A stretch of DNA of 51,118 bases, taken from positions 1-51,118 of the forward strand of contig NZ_LWSK01000036.1 of assembly GCF_001642955.1 (NCBI RefSeq), given 5' to 3'. The notes beneath the pieces are model-generated. The model saw nothing but the letters and a program-made list of their open reading frames with translations. It did no database searches and had not been told where the DNA came from. Positions within the stretch are counted from its first letter, which is position 1. Every line of letters starts with the position of its first letter. Position numbers and translations under genes: made by a program. The DNA comes from Rubripirellula obstinata (lineage in GTDB: Bacteria > Planctomycetota > Planctomycetia > Pirellulales > Pirellulaceae). Positions 43,029 to 51,118 of the stretch are shown piece after piece.

Positions 43029-44153
43029 ATGGCCAAGAAAAAAGCACCTGCATCGTCATCCAAGAGCAAAGTTGACCCAGGTTTGAAAGAGGTTTTTGCT
43101 CGTGAGCCTGGTCTGAAAACGACTTTGGAGCAGATTGAAAAAGCGTTTGGTGACGGAGCGATCATGCCGCTTGGCGGATCTCAGTCGCTAAAGATTGACG
43201 GCATTCCAACCGGCAGCTTGTCGTTGGACATGGCGCTGGGTGGACAAGGGATTCCGCGTGGACGAATGATCGAAGTCTACGGGCCGGAATCCAGTGGTAA
43301 GACAACATTGGCACTGCACATTGGTGCGGAAGCTCAAAAAATGGGCGGCATCGCGGCGATCATCGATGCCGAACACGCCTTTGATCCAAGTTGGGCCAAG
43401 AAGTTGGGCGTCGATTTGGACACGTTGTTGGTCAGCCAACCCAGCAGCGGCGAAGAAGCGATGCAGATTTGCGAAATGTTGGTCAAGAGTAACGCGGTCG
43501 ATATCATTATCGTCGACTCGGTCGCTGCACTGGTACCCAAGAAGGAATTGGAAGGTGAGATCGGTGATAGCCACGTCGGTTTGCAGGCTCGATTGATGAG
43601 CCAATCCATGCGTAAGCTGACCGGTGCGATTTCCAAATCAAAATGTGCCGTCATCTTCATCAACCAGATCCGTGAAAAGATCGGCGTGATGTTTGGCAGT
43701 CCCGAAACCACACCCGGTGGCCGCGCACTTAAGTTCTATTGTTCTTGCCGAATTGATGTTCGCCGAATTGGCGCACTGAAGGATGGCGAAGAGCAAGTCG
43801 GCCAGCGTGTTAAAGCGAAGATCGTCAAGAACAAGGTCGCACCTCCGTTCCGCATCGCCGAATTTGACATGATGCACAGCAATGGCATCAGCTTTGAAGG
43901 TGACTTGTTGGATCTTGGAGTCGTTCACAAGATCGTGAACCGCAGCGGTTCGTGGTTCAAGTACGGCGAAACTTATCTTGGTCAAGGCAAAGAGAAGGCT
44001 CGTAATTTCCTGATCGAAAATCCCGACGTCGCCGAAGTCATCAAGGACCAAGTTTTGGCGGCTGGCGGTTACGCTGACCCGGTCGAAGTCGAGGCGGAGG
44101 ATAGCGAGTCCGATTCCAAAGAAGCAAGCGAAGCTGAATTGAGTAACAGCTAG
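43029..44153 (+). CDS. recA: recombinase RecA
   Basis: Cytosolic ATPase of 374 residues for homologous recombination and SOS signalling. Walker A GPESSGKT (85-92), Walker [11 protein letters not shown], the L1 region around [14 protein letters not shown] and L2 near [16 protein letters not shown] are intact. The tail is acidic and Ser-rich, as usual. AGGAA lies 9 nt upstream of the ATG. It is followed by an intrinsic terminator at 44186-44219, so it is monocistronic. Confidence 0.98.
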   Translation: MAKKKAPASSSKSKVDPGLKEVFAREPGLKTTLEQIEKAFGDGAIMPLGGSQSLKIDGIPTGSLSLDMALGGQGIPRGRMIEVYGPESSGKTTLALHIGAEAQKMGGIAAIIDAEHAFDPSWAKKLGVDLDTLLVSQPSSGEEAMQICEMLVKSNAVDIIIVDSVAALVPKKELEGEIGDSHVGLQARLMSQSMRKLTGAISKSKCAVIFINQIREKIGVMFGSPETTPGGRALKFYCSCRIDVRRIGALKDGEEQVGQRVKAKIVKNKVAPPFRIAEFDMMHSNGISFEGDLLDLGVVHKIVNRSGSWFKYGETYLGQGKEKARNFLIENPDVAEVIKDQVLAAGGYADPVEVEAEDSESDSKEASEAELSNS

Positions 44154-44185
44154 GCCGTTGCCAACCAGCTAACAGAATCCTTTAG

Positions 44186-44219
44186 CCTCATTCATGTCAT
44201 TGACTGAATGAGGTTTTTT
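44186..44219 (+). terminator. recA: intrinsic terminator after recA
   Basis: Stem CCTCATTCA / TGAATGAGG (perfect, 9 bp), a 10-nt loop and TTTTTT directly after. It begins 32 nt after the recA stop. Confidence 0.92.
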
Positions 44220-44287
44220 GATGGTATGGCATCGTTGGATCGACTATCATCAACGACGTTGTCAAAGACCAACGACTGGAACCAATC

Positions 44288-44932
44288 ATGAATCCCTCAG
44301 TCTCTACCTCCTTGGCTGATCGTCTCACTGACCTTGGGAACGTTCCGCTTGATCGAGTTCGATGTGATCCGCCGCCTGGAAAAGCAACGGTGGAAGATGT
44401 TCATCGCTTGCGCCAGTTGGAAGGGAAACTCTATGAGCTCATTGACAACACCTTGGTGGAGAAAGCGATGGGTTGGCAGGAATCAATGTTGGCCGGCCTG
44501 ATTTTGCACTGGCTGCATGACTACTTGGAAGGTCATCCATTGGGTTTAGCGACGGGGGCCGACGGTATGACTCGTTTGTTTGGCGATACAGTCCGCGGGC
44601 CAGACGTTGCGTTTGTGAGTTGGGCACGTCTGCCAGATGGTCGTGTACCGGAACAGCCGATTCCGGATATGGTTCCTGACTTTGTGGTCGAGGTACTGAG
44701 TGTCAGCAACACGCGAGGAGAGATGTCACGTAAACGCCGCGAGTATTTTCATGCGGGCGTTCAATTGGCGTGGATGGTGGATCCACGTGGTCGCAGCGTT
44801 GCAGTTTTTGAAAGTGCCGAGCAGTTCACAATCCTAAACGAATCTGATGTTCTCGATGGTGGCAAAGTGCTTCCAGGATGGAAGGTCAGTTTGGCCGAGT
44901 TGTTTGCCGCTCTCGATCGCAAGGCACCCTAA
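44288..44932 (+). CDS. Uma2 family (DUF820) endonuclease-fold protein
   Basis: A 214-residue protein of the Uma2/PF05685 family, a PD-(D/E)xK nuclease fold. Core features: EGKLYELIDNTLVEK, RGPDVAFVS with Asp106, and PDFVVEVLS with Glu135, ending PGWKVSLAELF. The family is expanded in cyanobacteria and planctomycetes and its cellular role is not established. No toxin or methylase partner is adjacent; it lies between recA's terminator and the convergent hemP gene. No signal peptide. Function unknown. Confidence 0.85.
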   Translation: MNPSVSTSLADRLTDLGNVPLDRVRCDPPPGKATVEDVHRLRQLEGKLYELIDNTLVEKAMGWQESMLAGLILHWLHDYLEGHPLGLATGADGMTRLFGDTVRGPDVAFVSWARLPDGRVPEQPIPDMVPDFVVEVLSVSNTRGEMSRKRREYFHAGVQLAWMVDPRGRSVAVFESAEQFTILNESDVLDGGKVLPGWKVSLAELFAALDRKAP

Positions 44933-44947
44933 GTCAAATCGTTTGGA

Positions 44948-45178
44948 TTACTTCGACAGCACCAGTTTCTGATGCCGTGTCTTTCGTAGTCGGTAGAGTT
45001 GCCCGGCATGCTCGATCCAAACTTCGTCTCCGCATTTGGCAAGGTCATCAAAGCGGATGACCTTGCTGCCGGCATGCTTGGCTACCGGGCCGATTGCTAG
45101 GTTGCAATCAGTCGCCGGGATTACCGGTTTGGTTTCGTGACCCGAAACGTCTAGTGCGTCATTGGGACGGACTTGCAT
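44948..45178 (-). CDS. hemP: HemP-like heme uptake protein
   Basis: Small protein of 76 residues. The last 40 residues ([20 protein letters not shown], then [17 protein letters not shown]) match the HemP pattern: Glu-Val-x-Ile-x-His-x-Gly, Tyr-Arg-Leu-Arg-x-Thr and the final K-L-x-L-x-K. HemP proteins in proteobacteria lie in iron/heme uptake operons and are iron-regulated. The ATG (45178-45176) overlaps the DUF4198-kelch stop by one base (TGATG), so translation is probably coupled. A longer frame starting at 45328 overlaps the upstream gene and is less likely. The N-terminal ~35 residues are not recognised. The role of HemP in planctomycetes is unknown. Confidence 0.8.
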   Translation of the reverse strand: MQVRPNDALDVSGHETKPVIPATDCNLAIGPVAKHAGSKVIRFDDLAKCGDEVWIEHAGQLYRLRKTRHQKLVLSK

Positions 45179-46923
45179 CAGTGTGTCTTTGGCAACGAGA
45201 TAGCATCGATTTGAGTGAACTTGCCAATTTCCATGTTGGCTCCGCCGATCATCAACAGGGTTGAATTTTGGGCTGGAAGCATTCGATGAAAGAACCTCGC
45301 CGGATCCGACTTTGCGACCGTCCGCCAATCTTTAGCGGACCTATCTAACGCATGAACAAATCCGTCCATGGTGCTGACGTATAGCACGCCGCCAACGTCA
45401 AACGCGGACGATCCGAAACCAGACATTCCCGAACCCGGAATTGCTGGGCCCTCGGTCCAGGTGTCGGTGGCGGGATCGTAGATGTCGACGCGAGTGGTCG
45501 GTCCACCAACGGCCTGCATTCCACCAATGACGTAGAGTTTTTCGTCATGGGCAGCGACGCTGATCGCGCGTCGTTGGAAAGGCGGTGTTGCGATGGCTTG
45601 CCAATCTGCATCGCCGGTTGAAAGGTCCAACGACCACGCGGTGTCATGCCAACTGGCGTCATCGCCTTCCCCCTGCATTTGCCAACCGCCAAACACGTAG
45701 ACGCGATTGTTTAAGACCGCGGCATCAAGTGAGGAACGTGGTTCAGGCAAATCGGGCAAACGGGTCCATTGTTTAGTCGCCGGGCTGTATTTGGCAACGA
45801 TTGATTGTGAATGCAGGTCGTGGTCGTCACCGATCTCGTTCATGGCAGTGAAGCCGCCGATGCGAATCAGGTCATCGCCATTGGCGACCAAAGCTAGACC
45901 TTGCAGGCGAGGTCCGCCGTCGAGTTCTTTCCACTCACCGCTTCCGCCAGCAGAAAGATCCAAGCACCAGAAACGGTCGGATTGTTCGGCGGTGGAATAG
46001 GAATGAGCGTCGCCCGTGTGGCCTCCGTAGGCATACAGTTTGTCACCGGCAATCGCGGCACCGAAACTGGTTAGATCTTCGGGCAGGTCTGGCAGGCCGG
46101 ATTCACTGATGGAAACGCCACTGTTGGGATCCACTTTGGCACCTGTTTTCTTTTTTGGCTTGGTTGATTCGCCGCTGTCAGGATCGCTGTCTGGATCATG
46201 ATTCGCCGAATCGTGGAAGAAAGTTGCGGTCAGGTAGTTTGCAGCGCTGGTATAGGCTTCGCCATCCAGTTCACCCTTCGCATTTTTGTCCGTCAAGCCA
46301 ACCATGATTGCGTTGAGTCCGCCTTCCACCACGTCTTTGCCGAACGTGACCATCCCGGCGGAATCGGTGGTCTGCGAATCTTCTTCGTGGCCCTCTTCGC
46401 AGTACAGTTTTACCTCCACGTCTTTCGCTGGTTTGCCGTTATCCAAAATCGAAACCAACACGCCGCCTTGAGGGGCGGGAGTGATCACTGATTGTAGCGC
46501 CACGTTCTGGCGAGCCGTCGTCGGCCAGGTCGATGAGTCGCGGCTGGGCAGGTGTTCGACGTGATAGGTCAGCTTCATCCCGTGATACAGTCCGTAGGTC
46601 ACTGAACCAGAGATTTCAGCATCCGAATCGAATTTCGTTTTGCTGCGCAGGCCGACTAGTTCGTCTTCTTCTACTGCAGCAGTCACGATCGCTTGATCGT
46701 TTTGGTCAGCGTGCAATTGAATTGCTGCAACTTTGGCTGGCATGTGGTAGGTACGGTCGCTTGGTGAATCACCAAACCAAAATTCGACCTGCTGTTCATC
46801 ATTGCTGCCAAGCCACGCCATGTGTGCGTGGGCTGTTTGTGTGGTGGCCAGTATCACCAAGTGCAGTGCGAGCAGGGACAAGGCTGCAAATTGGAACGGA
46901 TGGGAGGCAATTTTCATGTTCAT
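45178..46923 (-). CDS. exported DUF4198-like / kelch fusion protein
   Basis: Exported protein of 581 residues. Signal peptide up to AHAHMAW; residues about 33-240 are beta-rich and resemble DUF4198 / NikK-type periplasmic metal-transport domains ([36 protein letters not shown]). An acidic linker (243-270) leads to a kelch propeller (about 285-575) with repeated [33 protein letters not shown] and LLMIGGAN. Fusion of these two parts is unusual. It is followed by hemP with a one-base overlap. The neighbourhood suggests a role in iron/heme or metal handling in the envelope; this is inference. Confidence 0.75.
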   Translation of the reverse strand: MNMKIASHPFQFAALSLLALHLVILATTQTAHAHMAWLGSNDEQQVEFWFGDSPSDRTYHMPAKVAAIQLHADQNDQAIVTAAVEEDELVGLRSKTKFDSDAEISGSVTYGLYHGMKLTYHVEHLPSRDSSTWPTTARQNVALQSVITPAPQGGVLVSILDNGKPAKDVEVKLYCEEGHEEDSQTTDSAGMVTFGKDVVEGGLNAIMVGLTDKNAKGELDGEAYTSAANYLTATFFHDSANHDPDSDPDSGESTKPKKKTGAKVDPNSGVSISESGLPDLPEDLTSFGAAIAGDKLYAYGGHTGDAHSYSTAEQSDRFWCLDLSAGGSGEWKELDGGPRLQGLALVANGDDLIRIGGFTAMNEIGDDHDLHSQSIVAKYSPATKQWTRLPDLPEPRSSLDAAVLNNRVYVFGGWQMQGEGDDASWHDTAWSLDLSTGDADWQAIATPPFQRRAISVAAHDEKLYVIGGMQAVGGPTTRVDIYDPATDTWTEGPAIPGSGMSGFGSSAFDVGGVLYVSTMDGFVHALDRSAKDWRTVAKSDPARFFHRMLPAQNSTLLMIGGANMEIGKFTQIDAISLPKTH

Positions 46924-46972
46924 GTCCGTAGAGAATTCAGTTTGTGTAAGTGGAATCTAGTTGGTTGAGTTA

Positions 46973-47062
46973 AGCGAGCGATAATTCATAGTCGCCATTC
47001 GCTCCGCGAAAGTACGTCAGAGCACACTTTCGCGGAGCGAAAGGCGACACTTATCTTTCGCT
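46973..47062. repeat. GTCGCC..CTCCGCGAAAGT hairpin element
   Basis: Inner arms 46991-47013 and 47026-47048 pair nearly perfectly around 12 nt; outer parts (AGCGAGCGATAA / TTATCTTTCGCT) pair as well. It lies between the lipoprotein stop and the DUF4198-kelch start, where it could reduce read-through. Confidence 0.7.
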
Positions 47063-47068
47063 CAGTTG

Positions 47069-47497
47069 TTAACGGTGGAATTCGATCTCGAATTTCAATT
47101 CGTTTTTGGTGTTGGGGGTGAGTTCACAAAACAGTCGGCTGTTCGCGTCAAATTCGGGGCCGATCATTGCGTTGTCAGGCGGTAGCTTTGCGGCTTGTTC
47201 AGGTGGAAGTATTTTTCTCATTTCTGGCGGCAACATTGAAAAACGCGCCACGTACTTTCCACCATGCAAACCTGCGTCTGCACCAATGTTGAATTCGCCA
47301 TCGAAAACAGCGGTGTTCGCAATCGGACCGGAAGTTCCGGACATCGGATCCAGCGTAACGATGGCCCCGGAAAGTGGTTTGCCGTTGCAGGTCACTTTTC
47401 CATGGACGGTCAAACCACTTGCCACGTCTTCTTGGCAACCACTCAGTGCGGCGAATTGCAGTGCGAGCACCGCTGGAAACATTAAGCGAATCACCAT
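47069..47497 (-). CDS. small transthyretin-like lipoprotein
   Basis: Exported protein of 142 residues. Lipobox LSGC with Cys21. The rest is a small beta domain with [19 protein letters not shown], typical of the carboxypeptidase-regulatory/transthyretin-like lipoproteins that accompany DUF1559 proteins in planctomycetes. The start overlaps the DUF1559 stop by seven nt (ATGGTGA), which supports coupling. It is likely to sit on the outer face with its partner. Function unknown. Confidence 0.8.
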   Translation of the reverse strand: MVIRLMFPAVLALQFAALSGCQEDVASGLTVHGKVTCNGKPLSGAIVTLDPMSGTSGPIANTAVFDGEFNIGADAGLHGGKYVARFSMLPPEMRKILPPEQAAKLPPDNAMIGPEFDANSRLFCELTPNTKNELKFEIEFHR

Positions 47498-48453
47498 GGA
47501 TCCTTTTCAATCACAGTGCCATCGTTGCGTGCGGCCAGTTGGCGGAGCACAAAGGCATCGACTGAATCTGTTAAAAAGCGGACGCCTCCATCGCTGATCG
47601 CGACTTCGACACCACCGGCATGCGGTCCACGAAACGACTCGAATGATGCGGTGTCGAATGGGGCGACTCGTCGGGCATTAAATTTCCCAAACACGGTGGC
47701 CGTCGAATTGTAGGGGTAGCTCGCCGTCCATTGACCGAAGCTTTCGCCGCCACTGCCGGGCCATGGGAACGAGCCCAACGATTCGTCCTGCAGTTGGCTA
47801 CCGAATTCACCCACCAGCAGCGTATTGCTGGTTCCATCTGCCCCGGCAATGTCATCCACGCTAATCCAAGACATCCATGACTCGGCGTCGGGTATTTTGC
47901 CGAAGAACACTCGGCTGCTGCGGAACACGTTCATCGCATCGACGAATGCTCCGTCATGCATTTGGTCGCGATACTTCATCGTTCCAGTTGAAACCGCGTA
48001 GCTGGAATATCCTAGTGAATCCTCCGTTACGGTCGGCAGTGACATCGATGGACAAAGGTAAACCGTGGGTGTCTTGCGGGACGCTTCTTCGTTGAACGGA
48101 GATGAAGCGTCTTCGTTAAAATCGAATTGCTCAAACAAGCTGTCCTGTTCAAGAAACGGCAGAATAGAAACCCACGGTGTAAGACCAGGCTTATAGACAG
48201 CACGACCATTGGCGACACCGTCCTGAATCCCCAGCACCGCAGGTGGCAATCGCCGATGTACATCGTTGTACATGTGAATCGCCAAACCAATTTGCTTCAA
48301 ATTGTTGCTGCAAGACATTTTGCGAGCAGCCTCGCGAGCAGCCTGGACGCCTGGCAGCAACAAGCCAATCAGAATGCCGATAATGGCAATCACGACTAGC
48401 AATTCAACGAGCGTGAAAGCTGATGTATGTTTGCGTTTTGTTCTTTTGATCAT
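47491..48453 (-). CDS. DUF1559 protein with type IV pilin-like N-terminus
   Basis: Planctomycete-type protein of 320 residues. The N-terminal [20 protein letters not shown] is the prepilin/pseudopilin helix with the prepilin peptidase site before Phe and Glu at +5. Then [21 protein letters not shown], the DUF1559 hallmark. C-terminal H-x-G-G-V-x-V-A-x-x-D-G-x-V-x-F pattern ([16 protein letters not shown]). GGAG precedes ATG 48453. It lies between the PEP-CTERM gene (51 nt) and the lipoprotein (overlap), probably in one transcript. Role unknown, although likely an extracellular appendage or surface protein. Confidence 0.9.
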   Translation of the reverse strand: MIKRTKRKHTSAFTLVELLVVIAIIGILIGLLLPGVQAAREAARKMSCSNNLKQIGLAIHMYNDVHRRLPPAVLGIQDGVANGRAVYKPGLTPWVSILPFLEQDSLFEQFDFNEDASSPFNEEASRKTPTVYLCPSMSLPTVTEDSLGYSSYAVSTGTMKYRDQMHDGAFVDAMNVFRSSRVFFGKIPDAESWMSWISVDDIAGADGTSNTLLVGEFGSQLQDESLGSFPWPGSGGESFGQWTASYPYNSTATVFGKFNARRVAPFDTASFESFRGPHAGGVEVAISDGGVRFLTDSVDAFVLRQLAARNDGTVIEKDPW

Positions 48454-48504
48454 TTGGATCTCCATGCAGTGAAAAAGCATCAAATGCAAATCGGTTTGTC
48501 GAAT

Positions 48505-49305
48505 TCAGCTTGTTTTTGTGGCAGTTCGGCGACGGCGGCAAAACGCAATTCCAGTCAATGTTGCCATGATTGAAAAACTTGCAGGTTCCGGGATAGCCGT
48601 GACTGCGACGAACGGCGTCGATTGAGTGAACGTGTCAAACCGAACTCGGTCCAGCGAGACATGGTTCGATGCAGCGTTGAAATCCAATTCATACGAAGCC
48701 TGGGATTCAGTCAAATCCCAGATCGCCAAGCGACTGACAAGTTCTCCGCCAAAACCACCCAGCGTCATTCGCTCCGTTTCAATGCTTAGGTATGGCGAAA
48801 CGCCTGCCGGATCGGCACTGGTTTTCAGCAAGAATGAGCTGTAATCCAATTCAGCACCCTGCGTCGTCCATTGCGCGACGATCCGAGTGTTGTTTCCACC
48901 GGACGTTCCAGAACGAACATTGGCAGTCACATCGGTGATGAAGTCAGGTTGAAATTCAGGAAGGCCCGGGGCGAAGTTAAACCCGTAGGCGTTGCCGCCG
49001 CTCGTGATCGTTGAAAACGAGTCAAATCGGATATTGCTCGGTGTGGTATTATCGTCGAATGACTCGCTTGCACCGACGACCGTTCCCGGAAGAATTCCTC
49101 CGGGAGTCGTTGCCCCGGCGAATCCGGTGAAGTCATTCCATTGGGCAAAGGTGCTGTTCCCTGCTTCAGTTCCCCATGTAAACACCTGGCCAGTGGTGCC
49201 AGGGACTGCTTCACCAGGGGTGAAGATTGCCGCAGAAACAGATTGCGTAAGTAGCGAACCAAACAAAAAGACGCACAGCAGTGTGCGGTTGAAGATGCGA
49301 AGCAT
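48505..49305 (-). CDS. PEP-CTERM surface protein
   Basis: Exported protein of 266 residues. Signal MLRIFNRTLLCVFLFGSLL to about VSA; a beta-rich middle with Thr/Ser/Gly; and a C-terminal PEP tag (IPEPAS, hydrophobic helix, CRRRRT). An exosortase would process it to the outer surface. ATG 49305 with GGAG nine nt upstream is preferred to TTG 49308. First gene of the leftward group and 154 nt from a Fur-box-like site. The mid-region does not match any family I recognise; it may bind ligands such as heme or metal. Confidence 0.8.
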   Translation of the reverse strand: MLRIFNRTLLCVFLFGSLLTQSVSAAIFTPGEAVPGTTGQVFTWGTEAGNSTFAQWNDFTGFAGATTPGGILPGTVVGASESFDDNTTPSNIRFDSFSTITSGGNAYGFNFAPGLPEFQPDFITDVTANVRSGTSGGNNTRIVAQWTTQGAELDYSSFLLKTSADPAGVSPYLSIETERMTLGGFGGELVSRLAIWDLTESQASYELDFNAASNHVSLDRVRFDTFTQSTPFVAVTAIPEPASFSIMATLTGIAFCRRRRTATKTS

Positions 49306-49459
49306 CAAGAGTCTCCAGGCAGTGAAAAAATGAACGACGACTGCGGATCGTTCCGCAGGCGTGTTGCTTCGTTTTCGCTGGCTGGATGGTCAACAACGGA
49401 AAATCGACGTTAGCCGAGTTGCCGGTGACTCACCTTGCTTGCTACCTTTAAAAGCTAGT

Positions 49460-49474
49460 TGAGAATTGTTCTCA
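49460..49474. promoter_or_regulatory. Fur-box-like 7-1-7 palindrome
   Basis: TGAGAATTGTTCTCA is a 7-1-7 inverted repeat with six of seven bases paired. It matches the Fur pattern TGAxAATxATTxTCA at nearly all positions. It is centred between the leftward PEP-CTERM gene (154 nt away) and the rightward PQQ-propeller gene (46 nt away), and can control both. Confidence 0.65.
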
Positions 49475-49520
49475 GGAAGAAAAATATACGCTTCGGACTC
49501 ACGTGTAAAGTCGCTATCGC

Positions 49521-50885
49521 ATGAATTTTGGAAAATATACTCGCGCCGTTTGTTTCAGCACTTTTGCCGCTAACGCTCTTGTTTTAGCTCGGTTTTGTTC
49601 ACCTTTGTTGGCGATTGCCTTGATTTTCAGCATCGCGGATCGATCGGTTGTTTCCGCCGATGAGGCTGTCTGGGGGCAGTTTCAAAATGGTGGCTTGGCG
49701 GTTGCGGATGAAGATTGGTTGCCGACATCTTGGTCTCCCGAATCCAATATCGCCTGGACTGCCGAGATCCAAGGATACGGTCAATCGACGCCCATCGTTG
49801 CTCATGATCAGATCGTCGTGACCTCGACCAGCGGTGCTGAAAAAGACGACTATCACGTTGCGTCTTTTGCAATGGATGGAACCAAGAAATGGCAAGTCGA
49901 TCGGACGAACCCGTCGCCGTTCAAGAATTCGCCGATGGTCAGTCGTGCGGCACCGTCGGCCGTCGCAACGCAGGATGGCTTTGTTGCTTTCTTTGAGGGC
50001 GGCGTTTTGGTGGGGCTGTCAACGAGCGGCGACGTTTTGTGGGAACGTGATTTGGTCGATCAGTTTGGCAAGATCGAAGCACGTCACGGTTTGTCAGCTT
50101 CGTTGGAATACGACAACACAAACGTCTTCGTTTGGATCGAACGCCAAACTGATCCCTACGTGATGGCGATCGATCCTGCGACGGGCGAAGAAGTGTGGAA
50201 GGTTCCCGGACTGGGGTCCACGTCCTGGAGTTCTCCTCGATTGATTTCCGTTGGCGAAGAATCGCACTTGGTTTGCAGTGCCAGCGGAAAAATTGTCGGG
50301 TTTGATCCGTCCACCGGCGATCGACTTTGGGAGTTCACTGACATCAGCGGCAACACATCCTGTACGCCCATGCCAGCGGGCGACGGAAGGTTTTTGATGG
50401 GGGCGTCGGGCGGCAGAGAAGAACGAAACGCGGGTTCAGCACCTCAGAACAATACACTCATCAAGATCGAAAAATCCGACGACAACACGTTTCAAGCAAC
50501 AGCGGTTTGGCGTGCCGACAAGGCCACATCAACCTTCGGCAGCCCCGTTGCTGCTGGGGACACCGCCGCGTTTGTCAGTCGCGCCGGTGTACTCTTTCGG
50601 CTCGACCTGGAAACCGGCGAAAGGGTTTCAAACACTCGCATCAAAGCGGGCAGCGTTTGGGCCACACCGATCGTTGCCGGCGGCCAGATCTACCTGTTCG
50701 GCAGCAAGGGAACCACCAGTGTTGTTTCAATGGATGTCGGCAAAGAAATTGCAACCAATCGTTGTTGGGAAATCGAAAGCGAAGCTCCTGCCTTCGGCGG
50801 CGGACACAAGATTTATGCGGGAGCATTTGTAAAGCCGTACTTGCTGATCCGAAGAGGCGATCAGTTGTTTGCAGTGAAGCAATAA
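49521..50885 (+). CDS. exported PQQ-type beta-propeller protein
   Basis: Exported protein of 454 residues. Signal segment LLAIALIFSIADRSVVSA, then an eight-blade-like PQQ propeller: repeats GTKKWQVDR, GDVLWERDL, GEEVWKVPG, GDRLWEFTD, and further DLETGERVS. PQQ-dehydrogenase catalytic residues are not seen, so it is probably BamB-like or a binding protein. It is the only gene on the right of the Fur-like site, 46 nt from it. Its stop is followed by a repeat cluster. Confidence 0.8.
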   Translation: MNFGKYTRAVCFSTFAANALVLARFCSPLLAIALIFSIADRSVVSADEAVWGQFQNGGLAVADEDWLPTSWSPESNIAWTAEIQGYGQSTPIVAHDQIVVTSTSGAEKDDYHVASFAMDGTKKWQVDRTNPSPFKNSPMVSRAAPSAVATQDGFVAFFEGGVLVGLSTSGDVLWERDLVDQFGKIEARHGLSASLEYDNTNVFVWIERQTDPYVMAIDPATGEEVWKVPGLGSTSWSSPRLISVGEESHLVCSASGKIVGFDPSTGDRLWEFTDISGNTSCTPMPAGDGRFLMGASGGREERNAGSAPQNNTLIKIEKSDDNTFQATAVWRADKATSTFGSPVAAGDTAAFVSRAGVLFRLDLETGERVSNTRIKAGSVWATPIVAGGQIYLFGSKGTTSVVSMDVGKEIATNRCWEIESEAPAFGGGHKIYAGAFVKPYLLIRRGDQLFAVKQ

Positions 50886-50889
50886 CAGC

Positions 50890-51051
50890 GTTAAGCCCAC
50901 GCGGCGCAACGAGCTAATGCGTGTTTCCCAGGACCAAAATTCTCCACGGCGTTGGATAAAAAGTTCTTTGCCGTGAAGGGTTTCTAAATCGTTTAACCGC
51001 GTGGGCATCGCCCCGCGCGTCCACGCGGAACGAAACGCGCGGGGCGATGCC
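50890..51051. repeat. rearranged copy of the CCGCGTGGGCATCG hairpin element
   Basis: In the reverse orientation to 2295-2437 it shows the hairpin (50997-51051, second arm truncated to 16 nt), then the segment matching its right part, then the left part (50910-50955) and the start of another hairpin (about 50890-50906). The order is that of a junction between two tandem units. Confidence 0.65.
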
Positions 51052-51118
51052 TGGCCTGATGAAAATGTGTCGCTGTCAACTTGTCACGCCCCTTGAAAGT
51101 AGGCCGTAGCGAGCCATA
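51052..51118. other. window end, no gene
   Basis: Nothing recognisable is present in the last bases. Confidence 0.4.

Noticed and set aside
44288-44932. Uma2 gene as a defence or restriction system
   Set aside because: There is no methylase or partner gene nearby and the family is scattered in many copies in such genomes.
46925-46940. Second Fur box just before the DUF4198-kelch gene
   Set aside because: Only a GAGAATT half-site is present, with no matching second half.

Overview
The window looks like a chromosome segment of a marine planctomycete of the Rhodopirellula/Pirellulaceae type. The signs are a DUF1559 protein with a pilin-like N-terminus, two PEP-CTERM proteins, several secreted sulfatases, DUF4058 and Uma2 proteins, Tat-exported Gfo/Idh/MocA proteins, long disordered lipoproteins and frequent GTG/TTG starts with overlapping stop/start codons. 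The taxonomic call is inference from gene content. No rRNA, tRNA, CRISPR array, prophage or transposase gene was seen.

Layout: (1) 1-8.3 kb, housekeeping genes: gpmI, a degenerate glucose-6-phosphate-isomerase-like gene next to trpA, a DUF4058 gene, a cyclopropane-fatty-acid synthase, a small acidic conserved protein and a small HExxH membrane protein. (2) 8.4-15.6 kb, a tightly overlapped operon for a sugar acid: MFS carrier, Gfo/Idh dehydrogenase, cyclase-family hydrolase, DUF1537 kinase, OtnC-like decarboxylase, TtuC/LeuB-like dehydrogenase and a kelch lipoprotein. (3) 16-25.8 kb, mixed: glycosyltransferase, a 21-bp tandem repeat in front of a long lipoprotein gene, a ThpR protein without its first catalytic His, a YheT-type hydrolase, a 2Fe-2S ferredoxin and a large SWIM/SNF2 helicase. 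(4) 26-42.7 kb, a polysaccharide locus: Tat-exported Gfo/Idh protein, secreted TPR protein, HupE-like membrane protein, three sulfatases, GH78 rhamnosidase, GH2 enzyme and a PEP-CTERM-anchored BNR-4 propeller whose His/His/Tyr/Arg layout resembles ulvan lyases. Together they suggest breakdown of a sulfated, rhamnose-rich algal polysaccharide such as ulvan. (5) 43-44.9 kb, recA with a clear terminator, and a Uma2 gene. (6) 44.9-50.9 kb, a locus that looks iron-regulated: a 7-1-7 Fur-box-like palindrome lies between a leftward PEP-CTERM / DUF1559 / lipoprotein / DUF4198-kelch / HemP series and a rightward PQQ-type propeller gene. The HemP gene overlaps the DUF4198-kelch gene by one base.

Between genes the window carries many short non-coding elements: at least six families of perfect or near-perfect hairpins (one copy with an apparent 9-bp target duplication, one whose arms change but still pair), A-tract pairs, and in-frame minisatellites inside three genes. 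Several of these set or disturb gene ends. All functions are read from sequence patterns and remembered family knowledge; no search was run.
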